The translations under genes were made by a program, and so were the position numbers. Source: Thermoleophilaceae bacterium (GTDB lineage Bacteria > Actinomycetota > Thermoleophilia > Solirubrobacterales > Thermoleophilaceae). From it: 6,081 nucleotides of DNA. Below the pieces are notes generated by a model. That model was not told where the DNA came from. It worked only from the letters and a program-made list of their open reading frames with translations, and ran no database searches. Positions within the stretch are counted from its first letter, which is position 1. The number at the start of each line of letters is the position of its first letter. Positions 1 to 4,564 of the stretch are shown here, one piece after another. The stretch is taken from NCBI GenBank assembly GCA_013696905.1, contig JACCXP010000151.1, forward strand, positions 1 to 6,081, written 5' to 3'.

Positions 1-60
1 GACTCAGGCGGCGCGAGCGCCCGCGAGGACACGACGGCTCGTGTGTAGCTTGTCCGCTCC

Positions 61-768
61 ATGGCCTCTCCGCTTGCCCTCACCTTCGATGTCTTCGGCA
101 CCTGTGTCGACTGGCGCACGACCGTGATCGAGGAGGGCAAGGCGCTCGGCGAGCGCACCGGGGTGGAGGCCGATTGGGCGGCGGTGGCGGACGCCTGGCG
201 CAGGCGCTACCGACCGACGATGGCGCGCGGCACGGGCGGCGAGCTGCCCTGGCTCGACTTCGACGAGCTCCACCGCCTGACGCTCGACGAGGTGGTGGAT
301 GAGCTCGACATCAGCGGGCTGTCGCAGGACGATCGAGCTGCGCTGGTGCCCGTGTGGCACCGGCTGCGGCCATGGCCGGACACGCGCCCGGGACTCGAGC
401 GCCTCGCCGGCAGCTACACCCTGGCGACGCTCTCGAACGGCACCGAGGCGATGCTCGCCGAGATCGCCGAACGCGGCCGTCTGCCCTTCGACCGCTTCCT
501 CTCGGCCGAGCACGCCCGCGCCTACAAGCCCGATCCGAGCGTCTACACGACGGCCTGCGAGCGGCTCGGCCTCGAGCCCGAGCAGGTGACGATGGTCGCC
601 GCTCACGGTCATGACCTCGATGCCGCGCGCGACATCGGATTCGGCACGGCCTTCGTCGCCCGGCCGCTCGAATGGGGTCCCGGCGGAGGCATCGACCGCA
701 AGCCCGGCTCGAGCTTCGACATCGAGGCGGAGGACTTCGAGGATCTCGCGACGCGGCTCGGGACCTAG
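61..768 (+). CDS. Haloacid dehalogenase type II-like HAD hydrolase
   Basis: A 235-residue protein of the HAD superfamily, closest in layout to L-2-haloacid dehalogenases, which hydrolyse 2-halo-acids through an aspartyl ester in the cytoplasm. Visible motifs: motif I FDVFGTCVDW with the nucleophile Asp10 and Thr14; motif II LSNGT (Ser125, Asn126); motif III Lys156 in YKPDPSVY; motif IV around 179-194 (VAAHGHDLDAARDIGF, acidic Asp185). The residue two after the nucleophile is Phe12, not the Asp used as general acid/base by HAD phosphatases, which favours a dehalogenase-type enzyme. In the classical L-DEX enzyme motif IV contains Ser and Asn where this protein has Ala180 and His182, so the real substrate may not be a haloacid. 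Length is normal for the family. The ATG at 61 has no clear Shine-Dalgarno; a TAGCTT hexamer at 46-51 could be a -10 of a nearly leaderless transcript. The stop overlaps the stop of the convergent gluQ gene. Family assignment is firm, substrate unknown. Confidence 0.9.
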   Translation: MASPLALTFDVFGTCVDWRTTVIEEGKALGERTGVEADWAAVADAWRRRYRPTMARGTGGELPWLDFDELHRLTLDEVVDELDISGLSQDDRAALVPVWHRLRPWPDTRPGLERLAGSYTLATLSNGTEAMLAEIAERGRLPFDRFLSAEHARAYKPDPSVYTTACERLGLEPEQVTMVAAHGHDLDAARDIGFGTAFVARPLEWGPGGGIDRKPGSSFDIEAEDFEDLATRLGT

Positions 769-1688
769 CCCTCGGCTTCGAGGGTGGCGGGAGAGACCCG
801 CGTGGCCTCACGCGGGACTCGCGCAGGATCGAAGCGAACGAGCAGCAGCGCGGGGGTCACGGGCTCACCGACGTCGGCGAGCCCGAGCGTTGCCGCCAGT
901 GCGCCGAGCACCTCCGCCGGTGCCTCGGCTCGAGCGCGCAGCGTCACCGCGCCGTGGCGCTTCGCAAGGCGGCTGCCGTCCGGCCCGAGCAGCAGCGGCA
1001 CGTGCGCGTGGGTGGGCCTCGCGAGGCCCAGCAGGCGCGCGACCAGGAGCTGGCGCGGCGTCGTTTCGAGCAGGTCGGCTCCGCGCACCACCTCGGTGAC
1101 GCCCTGCGCGGCGTCGTCGACGACGACGGCGAGGTTGTAGGCGGGCACGCCGTCGCCACGGCGGACCACGAAGTCGTCGACGACAGCCCCGTGGGGGCCG
1201 AGCCGGCGGTCCTCGAAGTCGATCCTGGCCGCGCCGGCACGCAGTCGCAGCGCCGGCGTTCGCCCGCTCGCGCGGCGCTCGCGCAGCCTGGCGGCCGGGA
1301 GCGCGCGGCAGGTGCCCGGATACGCGCCCTCGGCGAGCGGGCCGTGTGGAGCGGAGGCGGCCTCCCGGATCTCGGCTCGGGTGCAGAAGCACTCGTACAG
1401 CAGTCCGCGGTCGGCGAGCGACTCGATCGCCGCGTCGTAGAGCTCGCGGCGCTCTGACTGGCGCGCCACCGGCCCATCCCAGTCGAGACCGATCGCGCGC
1501 AGGTCCTCGAGTTGCTCGCGCTCGAACCGGGGTCGTACGCGGCCCTCGTCGAGGTCCTCGACGCGCATGAGGAAGCGCAGCCGAGCCGAGCGGGCGGAGA
1601 GCCAGGCGAGCAGCGCCGTGCGCAGGTTGCCGAGATGCAGCGAGCCCGTCGGACTTGGCGCGAAGCGCCCAGCGCCGGGGGCACTCAT
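765..1688 (-). CDS. gluQ: Glutamyl-Q tRNA(Asp) synthetase (GluQ-RS)
   Basis: A 307-residue paralogue of the glutamyl-tRNA synthetase catalytic domain that lacks the anticodon-binding domain. The known family activates glutamate without tRNA and attaches it to queuosine at position 34 of tRNA-Asp. Seen here: GRFAPSPTGSLHLGN with the HIGH-type motif HLGN (18-21), the Asp-rich RVEDLDEGR (42-50), a zinc site Cys100-x-Cys102...Tyr123...Cys127 in the same arrangement as E. coli YadB, and a degenerate KMSKS as RLAKRHGAV (240-248). The protein ends soon afterwards, which separates it from a full GltX. The start is chosen at ATG 1688, giving MSAPGAGRFAPS, the usual short lead before the Rossmann fold. 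An in-frame ATG at 1742 would add 18 Ala/Arg-rich residues and would place the start inside the AT-rich promoter island. Tail-to-tail with the HAD gene (shared CTAG). Its presence implies that the cell makes or salvages queuosine; no queuosine genes are in the window. Confidence 0.93.
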   Translation of the reverse strand: MSAPGAGRFAPSPTGSLHLGNLRTALLAWLSARSARLRFLMRVEDLDEGRVRPRFEREQLEDLRAIGLDWDGPVARQSERRELYDAAIESLADRGLLYECFCTRAEIREAASAPHGPLAEGAYPGTCRALPAARLRERRASGRTPALRLRAGAARIDFEDRRLGPHGAVVDDFVVRRGDGVPAYNLAVVVDDAAQGVTEVVRGADLLETTPRQLLVARLLGLARPTHAHVPLLLGPDGSRLAKRHGAVTLRARAEAPAEVLGALAATLGLADVGEPVTPALLLVRFDPARVPREATRVSPATLEAEG

Positions 1689-1739
1689 GCTCGTGCCGGC
1701 GGGCGCGCGCGCGGGAGCTTCGCCGGTCTGGGCTCGATT

Positions 1740-1763
1740 CATATGCCATACATATGGTAGCTT
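1740..1763 (+). promoter_or_regulatory. Promoter/operator of the toxin-antitoxin operon
   Basis: A short AT-rich island in otherwise GC-rich DNA. It holds two CATATG hexamers (1740-1745 and 1751-1756) whose starts are 11 bp apart, about one helical turn, and a perfect 5-bp-arm dyad CCATACATATGG at 1746-1757. Short palindromic units repeated at one-turn spacing are what RHH repressors bind, so autoregulation by the downstream antitoxin is likely. Possible -10 hexamers are TATGGT (1753-1758) and TAGCTT (1758-1763); the second would start the transcript at about the A of the antitoxin ATG (1770). I see no good -35. The same island may drive gluQ leftwards. The repeats are seen directly; the binding is inferred. 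Confidence 0.5.
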
Positions 1764-1769
1764 TCCGGG

Positions 1770-2063
1770 ATGTCCTCCAGGGCGCAGACCCTCGTCCAGC
1801 TCAGCGACGAGCTGCTCGAGCTGCTCGACCGGCGAGCGAGCGCGCGAGGGATCTCGCGGTCGGCGCTGATCCGGGAGCTGTTGCTGGTCGGCCTCGAGCG
1901 CGATCGCTCAGCGGAGATCTCGCGCCGGATCGTGGACGGCTACCGGCGCACCCCGCAGGAGACGGCTGGTGATGCCTGGGGCGATCTCGACGCATGGACG
2001 CAGGCGAACGCACGCCGGAACCTCGCCGGCCTCGCAGCCGAGGAGGGCGAGCAGAGTTGGTAG
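1770..2063 (+). CDS. mazE: RHH-type antitoxin, MazE-like
   Basis: A 97-residue protein with an N-terminal ribbon-helix-helix domain: beta strand at about residues 7-11 (TLVQL), helix 1 about 12-26 (SDELLELLDRRASAR), the turn GISRS, and helix 2 about 29-43 (SRSALIRELLLVGLE). The C-terminal part (about 45-97) is charged with a cluster of Trp residues (DAWGDLDAWTQ, terminal SW), as in the toxin-binding tails of actinobacterial antitoxins paired with MazF toxins. Role: dimeric DNA-binding repressor of its own operon and neutraliser of the toxin. There is little Shine-Dalgarno before the ATG (CCGGG only), and a -10-like hexamer sits six bases upstream of the ATG, so the message may be leaderless. 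The last 7 nt overlap the toxin gene. It is called MazE by partner and by similarity to the RHH-type MazE proteins of mycobacteria; it is not the AbrB-fold MazE of E. coli. Confidence 0.85.
   Translation: MSSRAQTLVQLSDELLELLDRRASARGISRSALIRELLLVGLERDRSAEISRRIVDGYRRTPQETAGDAWGDLDAWTQANARRNLAGLAAEEGEQSW
2041..2046 (+). promoter_or_regulatory. Shine-Dalgarno that fixes the mazF TTG start
   Basis: AGGAGG lies inside the end of the antitoxin gene, 10 nt before TTG 2057. It supports that unusual start over the upstream in-frame ATG at 1994, which would prepend about 21 Arg/Pro-rich residues not found in MazF proteins. Confidence 0.6.
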
Positions 2064-2371
2064 CGCGCGGGGAGATCTGGTGGAGCGAGGATCCCGTACT
2101 GGGTCGCCGGCCGGTGCTCGTCCTTTCGCGAGATGCTGTGCTCTCCTCGCTCGCGCGCCCGCTCGTCGCGCCGCTGACGACGCGGGTACGCGGCCTGCCC
2201 ACCGAGGTGGCGCTCGATCGAGCGGATGGCGTTCCTCGCCCCTGTGTCGTCTCGCTCGACAACGTGCAGCCGCTCGCGCGCGCCCTGCTCGTCGAGCGCA
2301 TCACCCGTCTCGACCCCGAGCGCATGCCGGAGGTGTGCGGCGCTCTGGCGGCAGCCGTCGAATGCGAATGA
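2057..2371 (+). CDS. mazF: MazF/PemK-type endoribonuclease toxin
   Basis: From TTG 2057 the product is 104 residues, the normal MazF size. MazF toxins cut single-stranded RNA at short specific sequences. Recognisable blocks: MVARGEIWW (1-9), the usual MazF opening; RRPVLVLSRDAVL (17-29) with the conserved RPVLV strand; VAPLTTRVRGLPTEVAL (37-53) with the Thr-Thr and Arg region around the active site; and CVVSLDNVQPLARALLVERI (63-82) with the conserved Asp-Asn. No frameshift or missing block is apparent, so it looks intact. The start overlaps the antitoxin stop by 7 nt (TTGGTAG), implying coupled translation with low toxin output. The stop is followed after one base by the nitrile hydratase beta-N gene. 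Cleavage specificity cannot be read from the sequence. Confidence 0.9.
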   Translation: MVARGEIWWSEDPVLGRRPVLVLSRDAVLSSLARPLVAPLTTRVRGLPTEVALDRADGVPRPCVVSLDNVQPLARALLVERITRLDPERMPEVCGALAAAVECE

Positions 2372-2372
2372 C

Positions 2373-2675
2373 ATGGCACGGATTCACGACGTAGGGGGCA
2401 TGCACGGCTTCGGCCCGGTGCAGCCGGAGGAGGATGAGCCCCCGTTCCATGCGGTCTGGGAAGGACGCGTGTACCTGATGGCGGTCGCGTTGATGCGCCG
2501 CGGCCTGTTCACGCTCGACGAGCTGCGCGACGCGATCGAGCGGATGCCGCCGGCCGAGTACCTCGCCGCGTCGTACTACGAGCGCTGGTTGGCGGCGATC
2601 GAGCGGTTGCTCGTCGAGAAGGGGACGCTTGCCGAGGGTGAGCTCGACGCCGCCGTCGAGGGACAGCGTCGGTGA
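2373..2675 (+). CDS. Nitrile hydratase beta subunit, N-terminal half (split gene)
   Basis: A 100-residue stand-alone N-terminal domain of nitrile hydratase beta (thiocyanate-hydrolase beta-like). It begins with the family signature IHDVGGMHGFGPV (4-16), followed by EPPFHAVWE (22-30) and FTLDELRDAIERM (46-58). Arg52 falls at the same number and context as the beta-Arg52 that hydrogen-bonds to the oxidised cysteine ligands in known nitrile hydratases. PAEYLAASYYERWLAAIE (60-77) is also conserved. A normal beta chain continues for more than 100 residues; here the ORF ends and the C-terminal half restarts in another frame with a GTGA overlap. The p14K-type activators resemble this domain but lack the DVGGMHGFGP opening, so this is better read as a structural subunit. 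There is no clear SD before ATG 2373, only 1 nt after the mazF stop, suggesting coupling to mazF translation. Substrate unknown. Confidence 0.88.
   Translation: MARIHDVGGMHGFGPVQPEEDEPPFHAVWEGRVYLMAVALMRRGLFTLDELRDAIERMPPAEYLAASYYERWLAAIERLLVEKGTLAEGELDAAVEGQRR
2658..2663 (+). promoter_or_regulatory. Shine-Dalgarno for the beta C-half GTG start
   Basis: GAGGGA, 8 nt before GTG 2672, lies within the end of the beta N-half gene. It argues that the split is a real gene boundary with its own initiation site rather than a sequencing frameshift. Confidence 0.6.
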
Positions 2676-3019
2676 GCCTGCCCACTGCCTCGGCTCTTGC
2701 CACGCGCTTCGACCCCGGCGATCGGGTTCGGGCCCGCGTCATGAATCCGCCGGGCCACAATCGCCTGCCGACCTACGCGCGCGGGCGGCGGGGCGTCGTC
2801 GAGGAGGTTCACGGCGTCTTCGCCCTGCCGGACGAAGTCGTGCGCGGTGTCGCGCGCCCCCGCCACGAGCCGGTGTACGCCGTGCGCTTCGAATCACGCG
2901 AGCTCTGGGGCGTCGACGGGTCGGAGCGCATCGCGGTCAGCCTCGACCTCTGGGAGAGCTACCTGGAGGCCGAGCCCGCGCCGACCGACCCCGTACGATC
3001 AAGCCCGGGAGGACGCTGA
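2672..3019 (+). CDS. Nitrile hydratase beta subunit, C-terminal half (split gene)
   Basis: A 115-residue SH3-like barrel domain equivalent to the C-terminal half of nitrile hydratase beta (alpha subunit of thiocyanate hydrolase type). Diagnostic stretches: RFDPGDRVRARVMNPPGHNR (12-31), in which Arg31 of GHNR matches beta-Arg157 of the Pseudonocardia enzyme, the second arginine contacting the metal claw; LPTYARGRRGVVEEVHG (32-48), matching the conserved Y-x-RG-x-x-G segment; and EPVYAVRFESRELWG (66-80) with WESYLE (94-99) near the end. GTG 2672 overlaps the TGA of the N-half gene (GTGA) and is preceded by GAGGGA. Its own stop lies 1 nt before the alpha gene. With its neighbours it should form a three-chain enzyme that hydrates a nitrile (or hydrolyses a similar C-N triple-bond compound) in the cytoplasm. 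Confidence 0.88.
   Translation: MSLPTASALATRFDPGDRVRARVMNPPGHNRLPTYARGRRGVVEEVHGVFALPDEVVRGVARPRHEPVYAVRFESRELWGVDGSERIAVSLDLWESYLEAEPAPTDPVRSSPGGR
3007..3013 (+). promoter_or_regulatory. Strong Shine-Dalgarno for the alpha subunit
   Basis: GGGAGGA, 7 nt before ATG 3021. It selects this ATG over the long in-frame upstream extension, which is a shadow of the beta C-half gene. It is among the best ribosome sites in the operon, so alpha may be translated more strongly than the genes before it. Confidence 0.7.
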
Positions 3020-3020
3020 C

Positions 3021-3638
3021 ATGTCCGACGACCATGGAGACGAAGAGCGGGCCGAGAACACCCGCCGCGTCGGGCTGCTCACGTCGCTGCTCGAAGAGCG
3101 AGGGGTCGTCTCCGAGCGCGAGCTGGACGAGCTCGTCGAGGCGTTCGTCGCCCGCACCGGCCCGGGCCAGGGCGCGCGAATCGTCGCACGGGCGTGGACG
3201 GATTCCGGCTTCCGCGCGCGCCTGCTCGCTGATGCCAACGCCGCGGTGCGCGAGCTCGGTCTCGACATGGCCGCCGGCACGGCGCCCCATCTGCGCCTGC
3301 GCGTGGTCGAGAACACATCGGAGGTGCACAACCTCGTCGTCTGCACGCTCTGCTCGTGCTACCCGGTCGCCATCCTCGGCCCGCCGCCGACCTGGTACAA
3401 GAGCGAGAGCTACCGCTCGCGCGTCGTGCGCGACCCGCGCGGGGTGCTCGAGGAGTTCGGGCTAGAGCTCGATCCGGCCTTGCGCATCCGCGTGTGGGAC
3501 AGCAGTGCGGAGACGCGCTATCTCGTCGTCCCCGTCCGCCCCGAGGGGAGCGATGACCACGGGGAGGAGGAGCTCGCCGCCCTCGTGAGCCGCAACGCCT
3601 TGATCGGGACGGCGCTCGCCGGCAGCGGCGCTGGGTGA
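3021..3638 (+). CDS. nthA: Nitrile hydratase alpha subunit, cobalt type
   Basis: A 205-residue alpha subunit carrying the metal site of nitrile hydratase (EC 4.2.1.84) or a thiocyanate-hydrolase-like relative. The metal motif VCTLCSCY has Cys108, Thr109, Cys111, Ser112 and Cys113; Thr109 rather than Ser is the established mark of non-corrin cobalt over iron enzymes, and Cys111/Cys113 are the residues oxidised to sulfinic and sulfenic acid in known enzymes. Also present: the N-terminal helical arm LLEERGVVSERELDELVE (23-40), WYKSESYRSRVVRDPRGVL (125-143), and RIRVWDSSAETRYLVVPVRP (155-174). Just after the motif the sequence is YPVAILGPPP (114-123): Val116 occupies a place that is usually Trp in the family, which may change the substrate pocket. 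The start at ATG 3021 has a strong SD. The stop overlaps the methyltransferase GTG. Cobalt nitrile hydratases normally need an activator protein, and none is seen here. Confidence 0.93.
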   Translation: MSDDHGDEERAENTRRVGLLTSLLEERGVVSERELDELVEAFVARTGPGQGARIVARAWTDSGFRARLLADANAAVRELGLDMAAGTAPHLRLRVVENTSEVHNLVVCTLCSCYPVAILGPPPTWYKSESYRSRVVRDPRGVLEEFGLELDPALRIRVWDSSAETRYLVVPVRPEGSDDHGEEELAALVSRNALIGTALAGSGAG

Positions 3639-4429
3639 CCGGTGAGCTCAACTGGGGGGACGGGGAGTACGAGCGCACCGCTCGAACGCTCGAGCCGGTA
3701 GCCGAGGTCGTCCTCGACGCCGCCGATATCGCCCCGGGGGAGTGCCTGCTCGACGTCGCCTGCGGGACTGGAAACGGAGCCCTGGCGGGCGCGCGCCGGG
3801 GCGCCCGAGCGGTCGGAGTCGACCCGGCCGAGGCGTTGGTGGAGATCGCTCGCGAGCGCGCGAGGGCGTCCGGCAGAGAGGCGAGGTTCATCGTCGGCGA
3901 CGCCGTCGCCCTGCCCGTGGCCGACGCGGCCTTCGATGCGGTCGTGAGCGTCTTCGGGGTGATCTTCGCGCCGGATGCCGACCGCGCCGCCGCGGAGCTC
4001 CTGCGGGCCATGCGACCCGGAGGCCGCGTGGTCCTGACGAGCTGGGTCCCGGATGGCCCGATCAGCGCGATCGGTCGCGCGCTCTTCTCGGCGCTCCCGA
4101 CGCCGGCTGCACCCTTGCCGCGCTGGGGAGACCCGGATTGGTCACGCGAGCTGCTGACCCGACACGGGGCGGCTACGGTCGAGGTCGGTGAACACGGCCT
4201 GCCCTTCACGGCCGCTTCAGCGGAGGCGTGGTTCGGTGAACAAGAGGCACATCACCCCGTCTGGCGCTTCGGCCGTCAGCAGCTGACCGAAGAGCGTTGG
4301 GGGGCGCTCCGCAAGGAGAGCGTCTCGCTGCTGAGCGAGGCGAACGAGGATCCCGGCGCCTTCCGCACGACCAGCCGCTACCTGGTGGTCACTGCCCGAC
4401 GGGATGAACCCTCGCGCGCGTCCGGCTAG
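3635..4429 (+). CDS. Class I SAM-dependent methyltransferase
   Basis: A 264-residue protein with a Rossmann methyltransferase fold: motif I LLDVACGTGNGAL (38-50) binding SAM, acidic Asp63 in VGVDPAEAL at the end of strand 2, GDAVALPV (88-95), FDAVVSVFGVIFAP (100-113) as motif IV, and LRAMRPGGRVVLTSW (123-137). The C-terminal half (about 140-250, with PRWGDPDW, AWFGEQEAHHPVWR and FRTTSRYLVV) is a substrate-side region seen in a group of uncharacterised actinobacterial methyltransferases of the UbiE/Methyltransf_11 type. It starts at GTG 3635, overlapping the alpha-subunit stop as GTGA, with no good SD, so it is probably translationally coupled to nitrile hydratase alpha. This ties it to the nitrile hydratase operon, but the methyl acceptor is unknown; it could act on the nitrile or amide compound or be unrelated. 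Its stop shares CTAG with the stop of the VapC remnant on the other strand. Confidence 0.88.
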   Translation: MTGELNWGDGEYERTARTLEPVAEVVLDAADIAPGECLLDVACGTGNGALAGARRGARAVGVDPAEALVEIARERARASGREARFIVGDAVALPVADAAFDAVVSVFGVIFAPDADRAAAELLRAMRPGGRVVLTSWVPDGPISAIGRALFSALPTPAAPLPRWGDPDWSRELLTRHGAATVEVGEHGLPFTAASAEAWFGEQEAHHPVWRFGRQQLTEERWGALRKESVSLLSEANEDPGAFRTTSRYLVVTARRDEPSRASG

Positions 4430-4545
4430 AGCCTGTCGATCGCGTCGATCCGGCAGGTGGGACCCGTCGCCGCGGCGAGCCGCCCGTCGGTGGTGACAAG
4501 CCGAACGACCCCGAAGACCTCGACGTCCACGACGTGCGGGGCCGC
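4426..4545 (-). pseudogene. VapC/PIN-domain toxin remnant with internal deletion
   Basis: Reading the minus strand from about 4545 down to a TAG at 4426-4428 gives a roughly 39-residue fragment: APHVVDVEVFGVVRL followed directly by VTTDGRLAAATGPTCRIDAI and then DRL. The first part resembles the segment near residue 35-50 of actinobacterial VapC toxins (APHLLDVEVLSVLRR-like), which holds an active-site Glu. The second resembles their C-terminus (LLTTDARLARAPG-like), with the late acidic residue. The roughly 60-70 residues expected between them, with two of the acidic metal ligands, are missing, and the join is in frame. The N-terminus (the VDAS-type strand) is also absent, and there is no plausible start codon or SD. 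I call it a dead toxin gene. No companion antitoxin is seen; a TetR gene now abuts its 5' side. Confidence 0.7.
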
Positions 4546-4564
4546 TTGATCGCGGCCGGCCGAG

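Noticed and set aside
4..612. 202-residue minus-strand ORF antisense to the HAD gene
   Set aside because: No family features; the plus-strand frame holds all four HAD motifs.
865..1749. 294-residue minus-strand ORF in another frame over gluQ
   Set aside because: Arg/Pro/Ala-rich shadow of GluQ-RS; the gluQ frame carries all the synthetase motifs.
2373..2675. Beta-N half as a p14K/NhlE-type nitrile hydratase activator rather than a subunit
   Set aside because: It carries the DVGGMHGFGP opening and Arg52 of true beta chains, and the matching C-half follows directly. Activators lack that opening.
2660..2680. Split beta gene as a sequencing frameshift
   Set aside because: Both parts have proper ends, a GTGA coupling site and an SD at correct spacing, and the linker region of fused beta chains is missing rather than frameshifted.
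2629..3465. 278-residue plus-strand ORF over the beta C-half and alpha genes
   Set aside because: Out of frame with both nitrile hydratase proteins and of low complexity; an off-frame shadow.
2373..3638. Firm call as thiocyanate hydrolase (ScnABC)
   Set aside because: The split layout fits, but toyocamycin-type nitrile hydratase is split too, and I see no residue that decides the substrate. Left as nitrile hydratase family.
3079..4209. 376-residue minus-strand ORF across the alpha subunit and methyltransferase genes
   Set aside because: Low-complexity Arg/Ser/Ala-rich translation with no recognisable domain, lying antisense to two genes with clear family motifs. It is a GC-driven shadow.
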